Shown piece after piece: positions 44,098-54,579 of a stretch of 64,000 bases of DNA (its first letter is position 1; every line of letters begins with the position of its first letter). The notes under the pieces are model-generated. The model was not told where the DNA came from, made no database searches, and saw only the letters and a program-made list of their open reading frames with translations. This DNA comes from Halioglobus japonicus (GTDB lineage: Bacteria > Pseudomonadota > Gammaproteobacteria > Pseudomonadales > Halieaceae): the NCBI RefSeq assembly GCF_001983995.1, contig NZ_CP019450.1, positions 1,984,001 through 2,048,000 on the forward strand. The letters are read 5' to 3'. The position numbers and the translations under genes were made by a program.

Positions 44098-46538
44098 TCA
44101 GTCCTGCAGCGAGGCTTCCTTACTCAGACGCAGCGAGTTTGCCACGACAATGAGTGAACTTAATGACATGCCAATGGCCGCTGCCCAGGGAGGTATATAT
44201 CCCATTGCTGCCAGCGGAATAGCGCTGATATTGTAACCTAGGGACCAACCAAAGTTTTGCAGAATAATTCGGCGACAGCGGCGTGCCTGGTGCCAGGTAC
44301 GGGTGATTGCGTCGAGATCCCCGCCGGCGACCACAAAGTCAGCCTGGGTACGAGCGAGATCAGTGGCACCGGCTACTGCGAATGATGCATCAGCCATTCC
44401 CAGTACCGGGGCGTCATTGAGCCCGTCTCCCACCATGGTGACCACGTGGCCATCGGCCTGGAGGGCTTGAACCTGTGCCATCTTTTCCTGTGGCCGCAGG
44501 CCATAGGCGCAGCTGTCCAGCTGCAGCTGTTCGGCCAGTGCGGGTCCGGCGGCGGAACGGTCGCCAGTGAGCAGGCCAACAGTCAGGCCGGCGTGCTGTG
44601 CTTGGGCCACTACGCACCGCGCTTCACTGCGCAGTGGGTCATTGAGGCCAATCCAGGCCAGTGCTTCCTCGTCGCTGCACAGGGCGACCCAATACAATTC
44701 CTGTCGCGGTTGAGCCGTCAGCCCGGGCAAGAGTGCGCGACAAAAGGGTTCGCTGCCCATGCGGTACTCATGCCCGTTGAGCATCCCAGCCATGCCGGCG
44801 CCGACGGTGTATTCCACGTCCGTCAATCCCGCCTTGCCGGGCAGGTCTGCAAAGGCGCTCCCCAGTGGGTGATTAGAGAAGTGTTGCAGTGCGCTGGCGA
44901 TAGCCAGTACCTCAGTGCGGTCTGCTGAGCCCAGCAACTGCACCTCGGCAATAGACAGATTCCCCTCGGTGAGCGTGCCTGTTTTGTCGAACAATACGTG
45001 CGTGGTTCGAGACAGTGCCTCCAGGGCATTTTCTCCGCGCACAATGACACCCCTAGTTCGCAAGGCGCTGGCAGCGGCCGTCAGCGCGGCCGGCGTGGCC
45101 AGGGCCAGTGCGCAGGGGCAACTGATGACCAGTACGGAGAGTGAAATCCACAGCGCCTGGGAAGGATCAATCTGGTACCAGATAAACGCCGTTGCGGAAG
45201 TGACCAGTAGTACGCCCGCTACAAACCACGATGCAATTCTGTCGGCCATACGGGCCAGCGCGGGTTTTTCAGTCTGTGCCACCTCTACAGATTTCTGCAG
45301 GGCGGCGAGCCGACTTTCCAGGTAGTTGCACAGCACCTGCGCTTCCAGCCCGGCTTCCATATTGATCGTACCCGCGTAAACCGTATCGCCCACGGCAACG
45401 CTGCGCGGCAGGTGCTCGCCGTTAAATGTATCCTCCCGTACTGCGCTACTGCCCTTGGTTACGATGGCATCGATGGCAATGGTTTGCCCGGGGGGAACAA
45501 GACTGTGTCACCCACCACAAGCTGGGCGCGTGGCACGGTCTGCCATTGCCTGTCGCGACGACAACTCACGGCATCGGGCAGCGTACTCTCGGCGTCGAAC
45601 CAGGTCATGGTGTGGCGCTGCCGTACTCTGGCTTCGAGGAATCGGCCCAGTAACAGGAAGAATGTGAACATGACCACGGAATCAAAGTAGACCTGCCCGG
45701 TGCCGCTAATCGTCGCCCACGCGCTGGCCAGCAAGGCCAGACCAATCGCCAGAGCGACCGGTAAATCCATGACCAGTGCACTTTGTTTCAGGTGACGCCA
45801 GGCGGTGGAAAAAAAAGTCCCCGCCGAGTAGTACACAACAAAACTGGCGACCAGCAGGCTGACCCATCGCAGCAGACCTTCATACTGCTGCTGAATTCCC
45901 TGAATCTCCCCGGCATGGAGTGCAATGGCATACATCCCCACCTGCATCATGCCAAAGCCGGCAACGCCCAGACGGCGCAGATCGCGCTTGTAGTCTGCGC
46001 GCATTTGTTCGACCTGAGTGCTGACCTGGAAGGGGCGTGGCCGGTAGCCCAGTGACTCAAGGCGGCTGAAGATTTCGCTGAGTTTTATTTGCGCTGGATC
46101 AAACGCGACGTCCAGGCGACTCTGCTGCAGATTAACCAGGGCGCTGGAGATGCCCGGGATTGGCGCCAGTGTTTGTTCGATCAGCCAGGTACACGCAGCA
46201 CAGGTTATACCACCCAGCAACACCCGCGCTTGCACGGTGCCATCACTTTGCATGTCGGCGAATTGTGCGGCTGTTTGCGGATCGTCGTAAACCAGGTACT
46301 GGTCATTGAGCTTGAATTGCTGTTCGACCGGTCGTTCGCTGTAGGCCGTGCGCTGCTGGTAAAAGGTATCCAGTCCACTGGAGGTAATCATGGTCGCCAC
46401 GGCGCGGCATCCAGGACAGCACATTGCGCGTGCTTCGCCGCCGATCTCTACGTGCAGGTCCACGCCGGGGGGGATATCTTCACCGCAGTGATAGCAGGGC
46501 GGGGCTTCCCGGGCGGCCTGGAGGCCGGCGTCAGCCAC
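44098..46538 (-). pseudogene. ccoI: Copper-transporting P1B-ATPase CcoI, broken by one missing base in a six-base C/G run
   Basis: Two frames make one ~813-aa copper ATPase. The upstream frame (46538-45459) has the Cys-rich N-terminus (PCYHCGEDI), metal site ITCAACTWLIEQTLA, and early membrane helices. The downstream frame has the CPC helix (SCPCALALATPAAL), DKTGTLTEG phosphorylation site and VGDGLNDAPVLGMADAS. The join lies in GGGGGG at 45490-45495 (plus strand); one more base restores LFPPGQTIAIDAIVTKGSS. No other damage is visible, so sequencing error is likely. CcoI exports copper for the CuB centre. The start overlaps ccoH by 8 bp. Confidence 0.9.
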
Positions 46539-47028
46539 CCTGGCCGTTGCCTAAATCTGCGGCGGTGACTGACCCGTCGAGGCGCCACGCCTGTTCACCT
46601 TCACTGGTGAGAGACCAATGCCAACGCGGAGCTACTGCGGCGGGCAGGCGGCCGCGATACTCGCCTGGTACGCTCTGTACCAACATCAGGCTGAAGTCCT
46701 GGTTGGATTCGAGGGGGTGTGACATATCGAGCTTGAGCAGCTGGTCATTCACGGGCCCCGAGGTTTTGATCACAATGTCGCTGCCTTGTATGAAAATATT
46801 AGCGGCAATGTTCAGCGATCTGGCGCGCTCGATCTTTTCCAGCTTGCGATTGATGGCCAGGCCATCCTTGTAGTACTCGTCGGCCACCAGATCATCGGCG
46901 CCTTCATGCGCTACAAACACCATGTTAATCCCGGCTACCACAACGGCTGCGGGCAGGGCGATTAAGAACCAGGGCCAGAACTGTTTGTACCAGGGTTGAC
47001 TGTCCTCGCGGGGCAGTTGCTTGCTCAT
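46531..47028 (-). CDS. ccoH: FixH/CcoH family protein
   Basis: The protein has 165 aa with one N-terminal membrane helix (FWPWFLIALPAAVVVAGINM), then VADEYYKDGLAINRKLEKIE, the FixH signature, and a periplasmic beta domain. CcoH stabilises the assembling cbb3 oxidase. Sits between ccoG and ccoI as in other species. Confidence 0.92.
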   Translation of the reverse strand: MSKQLPREDSQPWYKQFWPWFLIALPAAVVVAGINMVFVAHEGADDLVADEYYKDGLAINRKLEKIERARSLNIAANIFIQGSDIVIKTSGPVNDQLLKLDMSHPLESNQDFSLMLVQSVPGEYRGRLPAAVAPRWHWSLTSEGEQAWRLDGSVTAADLGNGQGG

Positions 47029-47055
47029 CGCTTTACTACTCTGTTGTCAGGCCGC

Positions 47056-48468
47056 CTACAGTGGCTTTACGAATCGTGTTTCGTGAACAATCCTGAGATC
47101 TTCACGATCACTTGCCTGGGCTTCAAAATTAAAGGCAGTGCTAGGCTTGTCCAGGTCCTCGGGCATCATCCGCACTCGCAGGCTTATCGAGCGAATTTCT
47201 TCGCCATCGAGCGTGTGCATGCGATCGCCAATAATCTCAGCGTTCTCAAGGCCGTCGATGGAAAGGGTGAATTCATGCATTTCCGGGGACATGTTCGCCA
47301 ACTGGAGTGTATAGATGTTGTCGATGGCACCGGTATCCGTAGTCACGAATAACTGGTTGCGATCGCGGATGATCGTCAACTCCAGCGGTACCCGGTAAAG
47401 CATGTTGTAGCCGAACGCGCCAAACATAACTGCCAGTACTACCACGTACCCAATGATACGCGGCCGCAGCCAATGTGTCTTACCTTCACCATTCAGCTCT
47501 CGTTCACTGGTGTAGCGGACCAGGCCCTTGTCGTAGTCCATTTTCTCCATCACAGAGTCGCAGGCGTCGATGCACAACGCACAGCCAATGCACTCGTATT
47601 GGAGGCCGTTGCGGATGTCGATACCCGTGGGGCAGACCTGTACACACAGTTCGCAGTCGATGCAGTCACCCAAGCCGAGTTCCTTGGGGTCGGCAGTTTT
47701 CTTGCGGCTGCCGCGAGCCTCACCCCGGGCCTTGTCATAGGATACGATGAGTGTGTCCTGATCAAACATCACCGACTGGAATCGTGCGTAGGGGCACATA
47801 TACATGCACACCTGTTCCCGCATCCAGCCGGCGTTGATATAAGTGGCGAAGGTGAAGAACTGGGTCCAGAAATATGCCCAGGCACCTGCTGTGCCCGCAA
47901 ACAAGTCCACCAGCAGTTCGCGGATGCCGTAGAAATAGCCGACAAACGTTACACCCGTGGCAAAGCCGATAAATAACCAGCCGCTGTGCTTAAGACACTT
48001 CTTGCGAAATTTCTCCATCGACATGGGGGCCTTGTCCAGCTTCATCCGCTGATTGCGGCTGCCCTCGGTTTTCTGTTCCCACCACATGAACATGGTGGTC
48101 CATACGGTTTGTGGACAGGTATAGCCACACCAGATTCGCCCTGCGAAGGTGGTCACCGCGAACAACATGTAGGCGGCAATAATGAGCAGGAAGGCCAGCA
48201 TCGGAAAATCCTGCGGCCAGAAGGTGAGACCGAGGATGTGGAATTTGCGCTCGGGTAAATCGAACAAAATGGCCTGGCGCCCATCCCAGGTGAGCCATGG
48301 CATCAGATAGTAGCCGAGCAACAACGGCCAGCCGGTGTAGAGCCTGACCTTCTGGAAAAAGCCCTCAACCTTGCGCGTGTAGATGCGCTCGCGCCGTTGA
48401 TAAAGATCGACCTCGCCAACCTCGGCGGGGGCGACTTCTTTCAGATCAATCAGGTCCTTGTCAGACAT
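47056..48468 (-). CDS. ccoG: cbb3 oxidase accessory protein CcoG (ferredoxin type)
   Basis: The protein has 470 aa. Four to five membrane helices surround two 4Fe-4S sites: CIDCELCVQVCPTG and ECIGCALCIDACD. An extra CGYTCPQTVW motif and a C-terminal Ig-like domain complete the RdxA/CcoG form. It is thought to reduce Cu(II) for CcoI. Follows ccoP after 74 bp, starting the GHIS half of the cluster. Confidence 0.95.
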   Translation of the reverse strand: MSDKDLIDLKEVAPAEVGEVDLYQRRERIYTRKVEGFFQKVRLYTGWPLLLGYYLMPWLTWDGRQAILFDLPERKFHILGLTFWPQDFPMLAFLLIIAAYMLFAVTTFAGRIWCGYTCPQTVWTTMFMWWEQKTEGSRNQRMKLDKAPMSMEKFRKKCLKHSGWLFIGFATGVTFVGYFYGIRELLVDLFAGTAGAWAYFWTQFFTFATYINAGWMREQVCMYMCPYARFQSVMFDQDTLIVSYDKARGEARGSRKKTADPKELGLGDCIDCELCVQVCPTGIDIRNGLQYECIGCALCIDACDSVMEKMDYDKGLVRYTSERELNGEGKTHWLRPRIIGYVVVLAVMFGAFGYNMLYRVPLELTIIRDRNQLFVTTDTGAIDNIYTLQLANMSPEMHEFTLSIDGLENAEIIGDRMHTLDGEEIRSISLRVRMMPEDLDKPSTAFNFEAQASDREDLRIVHETRFVKPL

Positions 48469-48542
48469 GGCATGTGCTCACAGAAAAGGGGCGTGAGGGT
48501 GAGGGACCGGCGTCGGGCCCCTCGAGTGGACGTTGTTACAGT

Positions 48543-49418
48543 TTAGTTACTCAGGCCGTAGACGTAGGCCGTCAGGATGTGAATCTTATCCTCACTGAGC
48601 AGGCCCTTCTGCGCAGGCATAACGCCGTTGCGTCCTGCGCGAAGACTGTGCGTGATCTGCTCCAGGGAGCCGCCGTAAAGCCAAATCCCGTTGGCCAGGT
48701 TGGGAGCGCCCAATGCCTGATTGCCCTTGCCATCTGCACCGTGACAGGCGACACAATAGGTCTGGTAATGCTTCGCGCCGGCTTCTTTCTGAGCGCTATC
48801 AATTTCGCGGCCACTGAGTGACATCACATAGGCTGAAACATCGGCCACACCCTGGTCGCCCAGAATGCCACCCCAGGCAGGCATGGCTGCCTTGCGCCCG
48901 TCAACCAGTGTGGCTTTGATGGCCTCGGGGGTGCCGCCCCATATCCAGTCATCGTCCGTCAGATTGGGGAAGCCGTAGGCGCCCTTGGCATCGGCACCGT
49001 GGCAGATAGCGCAGTTATTACTGAACATACGCATGCCCATTTTGCGTACCGCAGGGTCATTGGCGATTTCCTCAATGGGCATGGCAAGGTAGCGATCTCG
49101 CATGTCGCGATAGCGCTTCTCTGCGGCGGCCACATCCTTATCGTGCTGTGATTCCTGGGACCAGCCGAGTAGGCCCTGGAAATTACCCATGCCCGGGTAC
49201 ATGATCAGATAGCCAATGCTGAACACAATGGTGATGACAAACATCATGAACCACCACGCCGGCATCGGGTTGTCGTACTCTTCGATACCGTCGAAGACGT
49301 GGCCGGTAGTTTTGGCTTCCGGGTTCTCGCGTGAACGGTTGGCGAACAGTATCCAGGTAATGAGCACTATCGTGAGTGAAGTGAGGATGATTACCCACAA
49401 ACTCCAGAAACTAGTCAT
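48543..49418 (-). CDS. ccoP: cbb3 cytochrome oxidase subunit III (diheme CcoP)
   Basis: The protein has 291 aa. Two membrane helices near the N-terminus and two heme c sites, CAICHGADAKGAYG and CVACHGADGKGNQA, match CcoP. It passes electrons from cytochromes to CcoO. It overlaps ccoQ by 8 bp. Confidence 0.96.
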   Translation of the reverse strand: MTSFWSLWVIILTSLTIVLITWILFANRSRENPEAKTTGHVFDGIEEYDNPMPAWWFMMFVITIVFSIGYLIMYPGMGNFQGLLGWSQESQHDKDVAAAEKRYRDMRDRYLAMPIEEIANDPAVRKMGMRMFSNNCAICHGADAKGAYGFPNLTDDDWIWGGTPEAIKATLVDGRKAAMPAWGGILGDQGVADVSAYVMSLSGREIDSAQKEAGAKHYQTYCVACHGADGKGNQALGAPNLANGIWLYGGSLEQITHSLRAGRNGVMPAQKGLLSEDKIHILTAYVYGLSN

Positions 49419-49590
49419 TCCTTACTTCCTCCTGCATGGTGTTCTGATGCTGCTCTTCATCTGCGAAGGGCAGTTGTGCGGCTTCATCAAAGGCCGATTT
49501 TCGTTTGCTGCTGTAGGCCCAGATACACACGCCGATGAACGAGATCATCAGGAATAGCGTGCTCAGGCCGCGGAGATCGTTGATGTCCAT
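49411..49590 (-). CDS. ccoQ: cbb3 oxidase subunit CcoQ
   Basis: The protein has 59 aa from the ATG at 49590. A single helix (GLSTLFLMISFIGVCIWAYS) and a KRKSAFDEAAQLPF tail are the CcoQ pattern. It stabilises the oxidase. It lies 4 bp after ccoO and overlaps ccoP. Confidence 0.92.
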   Translation of the reverse strand: MDINDLRGLSTLFLMISFIGVCIWAYSSKRKSAFDEAAQLPFADEEQHQNTMQEEVRND

Positions 49591-49594
49591 GGTG

Positions 49595-50203
49595 TTAGCG
49601 CCTCGATTGTAGCAGCAGACCGAGCTGCTGCAGATAGGCGACCAGGGCGTCGATCTCTTTCTTGCCTGCGACAGCGGCCGCTGCGTCAGCAATGTCATCA
49701 TCGGTGTAGGGCACGCCCACCGTGCGCAGAGACGTCATCTTCTGGGCGGTGTGCTCGCCACTGAGCGTCTTTTCAAACAGCCAGGGGAATGCCGGCATGT
49801 TGGATTCAGGAACGACGTCGCGGGGGTTGTACAAGTGCGCGCGATGCCAGTCGTCAGAGTAACGACCACCTACGCGGGCAAGGTCAGGGCCGGTTCGTTT
49901 TGAGCCCCACAGGAAGGGATGATCGTAGACAAATTCGCCAGCCACTGAGTAGTGCCCGTAGCGTTCGGTCTCGGCGCGCAGGGGACGAATCATCTGTGAG
50001 TGACAGGTGTTGCACCCTTCGCGAATATAAATGTCGCGGCCTTCCAGTTCGAGTGCGGGAAGGGGTTTGAGGCCCGCAATGGGTTCGTTGGTTTCCTTAA
50101 TGAACATCAGGGGCACCAATTCCACTAGCGTGCCAAAGCTGATGGCGATGATCATACCGACAATCATCAAGCCTATGTTGGTCTCGACTGCTTCGTGTTT
50201 CAT
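49595..50203 (-). CDS. ccoO: cbb3 cytochrome oxidase subunit II (monoheme CcoO)
   Basis: The protein has 202 aa. One N-terminal helix and a single heme site [14 protein letters not shown], with [19 protein letters not shown] typical of CcoO. It carries electrons to CcoN. Lies 14 bp after ccoN. Confidence 0.97.
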   Translation of the reverse strand: MKHEAVETNIGLMIVGMIIAISFGTLVELVPLMFIKETNEPIAGLKPLPALELEGRDIYIREGCNTCHSQMIRPLRAETERYGHYSVAGEFVYDHPFLWGSKRTGPDLARVGGRYSDDWHRAHLYNPRDVVPESNMPAFPWLFEKTLSGEHTAQKMTSLRTVGVPYTDDDIADAAAAVAGKKEIDALVAYLQQLGLLLQSRR

Positions 50204-50217
50204 ATTCTCGTCACTCC

Positions 50218-51657
50218 TCAGGCGGCGCTGGCTGCAACAGGTGCAGGCTGGGCTTCGACGTCGCGGCGGGTTGTCATGTATACGTTGTAGGCCATGACCA
50301 GCATGCCACCAAAGAACACGGCGCCACCCAGTACACGGACCACATAACCGGGATAGCTGGCGGCGACAGACTCAACGAAGCTGTAGGTCAGGGTGCCGTC
50401 CTGGTTGTAGGCGCGCCACATCAGGCCCTGCATGATGCCGTTGACCCACATGGAAGCGATGTACATCACTGTGCCAATGGTCGCCATCCAGAAGTGGACG
50501 TTAATCAGGTCGGTGGAGTACATGCGGTCGCGGCCGAACACGATCGGAATCAGGTGGTACAGCGAGCCAATGGAAATCATGGCTACCCAGCCTAGTGCGC
50601 CAGAGTGCACGTGGCCAATGGTCCAGTCGGTGTAGTGAGACAGTGCGTTAACGGTCTTGATGGCCATCATCGGGCCTTCAAATGTCGACATTCCGTAGAA
50701 CGACAGGCTGACAACCAGGAAGCGCAGAATTGGGTCGGTGCGCAGCTTATGCCAGGCGCCGGACAGGGTCATCATGCCGTTAATCATGCCGCCCCAGGAA
50801 GGAGCCAGCAGAATCAGTGACATGATCATGCCCAGGCTTTGTGCCCAATCGGGCAGGGCGGTGTAGTGCAGGTGGTGGGGGCCGGCCCAGATGTAAATCG
50901 AGATTAGCGCCCAGAAATGGACGATAGACAGGCGATAGGAATACACGGGGCGCTCCGCCTGCTTGGGCACAAAGTAGTACATCATGCCCAGGAAACCCGC
51001 GGTCAGGAAAAAGCCCACGGCGTTATGGCCATACCACCACTGGACCATCGCATCCACGGTGCCGGCATAGGCTGAATACGATTTAAAGGCCGATACAGGT
51101 ACTGCTGCGGAGTTCATGATGTGCAAGATAGCAACTGTGACGATAAACGAGCCCAGGAACCAGTTCGCGACATAGATGTGGCGCGCCTTGCGCTTCATGA
51201 TGGTGCCAAAGAACACCACGCCGTAGGCCACCCAGACCACGGCGATCAGGATGTCGATGGGCCATTCCAGTTCGGCGTACTCCTTACTGGAAGTCAGGCC
51301 CAGTGGCAGGGTAATAGCGGCCGCGACGATCACGGCCTGCCAGCCCCAGAATGTAAATGCAGCGAGCTTGTCCGATACCAGGCGCACCTGGCAGGTGCGC
51401 TGGACAATAAAATATGAGGTGGCGAAGAGGGCGCAGCCCCCGAAGGCAAAGATTACCGCATTGGTGTGCAGCGGGCGCAGGCGCCCGAAATGCAGGTATT
51501 CGATACCCAGGTTCAGCTCGGGCCAGGCGAGCTGGGCGGCGATAATCACGCCAACCAGCATGCCCACTATCCCCCAGACTACCGTCATAATTGCAAACTG
51601 GCGCACCACCTTATAGTTGTAGGTGGGATGTTCCAGTGCGGAGTTAAGCTCGCTCAT
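50218..51657 (-). CDS. ccoN: cbb3 cytochrome oxidase subunit I (CcoN)
   Basis: The protein has 479 aa with about 12 membrane helices. Heme and CuB ligands are in [12 protein letters not shown] and [15 protein letters not shown], with [18 protein letters not shown] near the heme-proton pathway. This is the catalytic, high-affinity proton-pumping subunit for low-oxygen respiration. No Anr site is found in the 53-bp gap upstream, so expression may come from the YIP1 promoter. Confidence 0.97.
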   Translation of the reverse strand: MSELNSALEHPTYNYKVVRQFAIMTVVWGIVGMLVGVIIAAQLAWPELNLGIEYLHFGRLRPLHTNAVIFAFGGCALFATSYFIVQRTCQVRLVSDKLAAFTFWGWQAVIVAAAITLPLGLTSSKEYAELEWPIDILIAVVWVAYGVVFFGTIMKRKARHIYVANWFLGSFIVTVAILHIMNSAAVPVSAFKSYSAYAGTVDAMVQWWYGHNAVGFFLTAGFLGMMYYFVPKQAERPVYSYRLSIVHFWALISIYIWAGPHHLHYTALPDWAQSLGMIMSLILLAPSWGGMINGMMTLSGAWHKLRTDPILRFLVVSLSFYGMSTFEGPMMAIKTVNALSHYTDWTIGHVHSGALGWVAMISIGSLYHLIPIVFGRDRMYSTDLINVHFWMATIGTVMYIASMWVNGIMQGLMWRAYNQDGTLTYSFVESVAASYPGYVVRVLGGAVFFGGMLVMAYNVYMTTRRDVEAQPAPVAASAA

Positions 51658-51710
51658 GGTTTCATTCCAAAGTCAGATTTTGAGAAAGGCAAAAATCATT
51701 GTTGAGTGGG

Positions 51711-52310
51711 CTAGTCGGTAAAGGCGGGTGCCGCTCCGAAGTCCCATAAAATCACTGCGCCGACCATAATGCAGATCAGCAAGACCAGTGCCACGCCCAT
51801 AACCGCACTCGAAAACAGAAATCCGCGTTCCTCGGGGATGTCCATTAAGATGGGGATGCCCAAATACATCAGGTAGACGGCCCAGCACACGGCGACAATG
51901 CCGATGAGTAGGTCCAGCCAAAGCACAGGGTAAAAACCCACTGCGCCAAAGATAAACATGGGGGTGGCTGCCAGGGAGCAAATGATGATGCCCTTGGCAA
52001 TACTGGACTCCGCGCCGTAGGTGTCGCTCATCCAGTGAACGAAGTAGCCCAAAACGGCGAGGCATACTACCTGAGTTAAATAAAATAGGATACAAATTTG
52101 TAAGGCACTGTCTTTGGTGAGTCGGACGCTCTCTCCATCGCCGACTGTCCAGCCTATGTCGGTGGTCCCGTAGTACCAGGCCACAGCTGGAATAATCGAC
52201 AGAATCCAGGGATACAGCAGCAAAGTCTTGAAGGAGCTGTCGGACAGCTCAGAAATGCTCTTCCACTGGGAACTAGGCTTAACAAGCAAGCCGAAGGTAT
52301 GTTGAATCAT
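51711..52310 (-). CDS. YIP1 family membrane protein upstream of ccoN
   Basis: The protein has 199 aa with five hydrophobic helices (WILSIIPAVAWYYG, ICILFYLTQVVCLAVLGYFV, LLIGIVAVCWAVYLMYLGI and others), matching the Yip1 domain. The function of bacterial YIP1 proteins is unknown. It lies 53 bp before ccoN on the same strand, with an Anr-type site at 52379-52392 upstream, so it may head the cbb3 transcript. Confidence 0.8.
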   Translation of the reverse strand: MIQHTFGLLVKPSSQWKSISELSDSSFKTLLLYPWILSIIPAVAWYYGTTDIGWTVGDGESVRLTKDSALQICILFYLTQVVCLAVLGYFVHWMSDTYGAESSIAKGIIICSLAATPMFIFGAVGFYPVLWLDLLIGIVAVCWAVYLMYLGIPILMDIPEERGFLFSSAVMGVALVLLICIMVGAVILWDFGAAPAFTD

Positions 52311-52378
52311 TTGGTTATTATCTCCCCAAATCTACTCTGGTAGTTGCGTGCATTCTAGGATTTGTCAGGTAATTCACC

Positions 52379-52392
52379 ATGATGTGAATCAA
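52379..52392 (-). promoter_or_regulatory. Anr/FNR box upstream of the YIP1-cbb3 unit
   Basis: On the minus strand it reads TTGATTCACATCAT, 9 of 10 matches to TTGAT-N4-ATCAA. It is 69 bp upstream of the YIP1 start, a normal distance for activation. The anr gene is next to it. Confidence 0.7.
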
Positions 52393-52455
52393 GATAGAAA
52401 TGGTCGTCGACTGCGTCAAATACAGGTGTACACAACAGCGGCCGATAATCATGCG

Positions 52456-53208
52456 CTAGCTACTGAGGTTGGCAATGTTCCTCAGGCCCTGACTATCCAG
52501 AATTTCTATTTCCTTGTTGTCCACTTGCAGAATGTCCATTTTCTGCAATCGGCTGAATACCCGGGACACGGTTTCCACCGTGAGCCCAAGATAGTTGCCA
52601 ATGTCTACCCGCGACATGGGTAGACGGAACTGGGTTGCGCTGAGCTTGCGGCGCGCATTGCGACCGGAGATGCTCAGCAATAGTGCGGCCACACGTTCAT
52701 CTGCCGAATTTTTGCTCAGCAGAGTGATCAGTTGTTGATCCTCGGTGATCTCGTGGCTCATCAGCTGGAAAAAGTGGCGCTGCAGGTTCGGTATCAGCGC
52801 ACTGAGTTTTTCCAGTGAGGTAAAGGGAATTTCGCAGATGGCTGCGGTTTCCAGCGCCTTGGCGGAAGAGGCGTGGGAGTTGTTGGAGATGCCATCCATG
52901 CCCAGAATTTCTCCGGGAAAGTAAAAACCAGTGACCTGCTCGCGGTCGTCATCAGTGGTCTTGTAGGCCTTGAGCGTGCCCGAGCGAACGGCAAATACCG
53001 ACTCGAAGTCGTCGCCTTCGCGGTACAGGTGCTGGTTTTTTTGCAGAGGTTTGCAGCGCTGGATGATGTCATCCAACTGGGCGATGTCGTCTGACTCCAG
53101 GGCCAGCGGCAGGCAGATGCTATTAAGGCGGCAATTGCCACAGCTGACCTGAGGGTCGTGGGTGCAAGTCTGGTAGCTTTCGCTCCTCGACTCTGCAATG
53201 TTCGTCAT
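52456..53208 (-). CDS. anr: Oxygen-sensing regulator Anr/FNR
   Basis: The protein has 250 aa. Cluster ligands Cys23, Cys26, Cys32 (CGNCRLNSIC) and Cys125 (AAICEIPF) are at FNR spacing. The cyclic-nucleotide-binding fold and HTH (DIGNYLGLTVETVSRVFSRL) with Glu-x2-Ser-Arg for TTGAT recognition are intact. It should activate cbb3 and related genes when oxygen is low. Anr boxes stand before YIP1-ccoN and hemN. Confidence 0.96.
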   Translation of the reverse strand: MTNIAESRSESYQTCTHDPQVSCGNCRLNSICLPLALESDDIAQLDDIIQRCKPLQKNQHLYREGDDFESVFAVRSGTLKAYKTTDDDREQVTGFYFPGEILGMDGISNNSHASSAKALETAAICEIPFTSLEKLSALIPNLQRHFFQLMSHEITEDQQLITLLSKNSADERVAALLLSISGRNARRKLSATQFRLPMSRVDIGNYLGLTVETVSRVFSRLQKMDILQVDNKEIEILDSQGLRNIANLSS

Positions 53209-53286
53209 GAGAAATTCCGAGCACTAGAACGGGGTTAATTATAATCTAAAATCTACAGTGGCAGTAATGTGATTTTTGGGCGTAAA

Positions 53287-54492
53287 TCAGACGGTTGCGG
53301 AGAATCTGGGCGCGGGTTCGTCACCTTTTGGAGTCGTCAGATAGGCGTCGAAAGGCATGCAGATATTGCGTAGAAAGGGCCGCCCCTGCTGGTGAATTCG
53401 CACCTCGTCCCCAGAGATGCTCAGTAGCCCGTCGTCAACAAGCGGCTGGAGCGAGGTCAGCTGCGTCGCAAACTTCTCGTTAAAGGCGATGCCAAAGCTT
53501 TCGTTGCACTCGCTCAGGTCCAGTCGCAGATCGGAAAACAGGTGCATGATCACGTGGCGGCGCAGCTGGTCTTCGGCGGTTGTCTTTACACCGCGATTGA
53601 CCGGTAGCGCGCCGCTGTCGATGGCGCTGTAGTAGTCGCCCAGGTTGCGTTCATTCTGCAGATAGTAGTCGCCCATCTGGCTAATGGCCGAAACGCCCAG
53701 GCCCAACAAGTCGTCTGCCATATGCAGTGAATAACCCTGGAAATTGCGCTGCAGGCGTCCCTCTTGTTGAGCGATGGCCAGCTCATCGTCAGGAAGCACA
53801 TAGTGATCCATGCCGATCAGGCGATAGCCGGCTTTCTGCAGCGTGTGGCTGATCAGCTCATGTAACAACAGTTTCTCATCCGGGGTGGGCAGCGTTAAAC
53901 GATCGATGGCCCGCTGGCTGGTGAAACGCTCGGGGAGGTGAGCGTAGTTGTAACAGGCAATGCGGTCGGGCCGCAGGGCGATGGTGTTGAGTTCCACTGT
54001 GCGCGGATCAATCTAGATGGAATATTCCCGATAGCCCTTGTCCAGCAGGTTGAAGTGGCTGGCCAGCATATGCATGAGCTCGGTGATCTGGGCGTGATCC
54101 AGGTACATTGGAGTGCCCCCGCCCCGATGCATCTGGGTGATCGGCTGGGTGTCGCCAACCAGTGCCTATTGCAGGCGAATTTCCTGCTGCAGATGTTCCA
54201 GGTAGGTCGGGGCAACACCTTGCTCACGGGTCACGATTTTATTGCAGGCGCAGTAGTAGCAGATGTCCCGGCAGAAGGGCAGGTGCAGATAAATCGACAG
54301 CGGGTCGCGGCGGCGGTCGCCGTCGATTGCCTGCCAATCCAGATATTGTTGAAACGGAAAGTCCTGGCGAAACTGGGGAGCGGTCGGATAAGACGTATAG
54401 CGCGGCCCCTGACAGGCGTACTTGCGCGCGATGGTCATTTCCTCACGAAATTCCGAGGTGACAGTGGTGGTTGTGATCAGGTCGTTGCTCAT
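53287..54492 (-). pseudogene. hemN: hemN (oxygen-independent coproporphyrinogen III oxidase) remnant
   Basis: From ATG 54492 the radical-SAM start is present (SIYLHLPFCRDICYYCACNK). Then TAG codons interrupt the same frame at 54163-54165 (after EIRLQ) and 54013-54015 (YSI-stop-IDP, where the family has SIEVDP). After VELNT the protein jumps to ALRPDRIACYNYAHLP, so ~75 residues, including the RLSMGVQDF and DLIYGLP motifs, are missing in frame. The rest to 53287 is well preserved. Without readthrough and the missing segment it cannot work. An Anr-type site is still upstream. Confidence 0.9.
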
Positions 54493-54548
54493 CGTGGAAG
54501 GCCGGCGGTCATACAGGCGCACAGTATCAAATTCCTGCACAGCGCTTG

Positions 54549-54562
54549 TTGATCTGGGTCAA
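54549..54562 (-). promoter_or_regulatory. Anr/FNR box upstream of hemN
   Basis: The minus strand reads TTGACCCAGATCAA, 9 of 10 matches to the FNR consensus, 57 bp before the hemN start. Anaerobic activation of hemN by Anr is standard in Pseudomonas relatives. Confidence 0.65.
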
Positions 54563-54579
54563 CGAGAGGCGGGGATAAC

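Noticed and set aside
40374..54165. In-frame TAG codons in several genes as a sign of amber recoding
   Set aside because: Many intact genes here (gap, bolA, hsaE, hsaF, the SYLF gene, the sensor kinase) end at TAG, and the TAG-bearing genes hemN and ompW also have large deletions. Simple gene decay explains them better.
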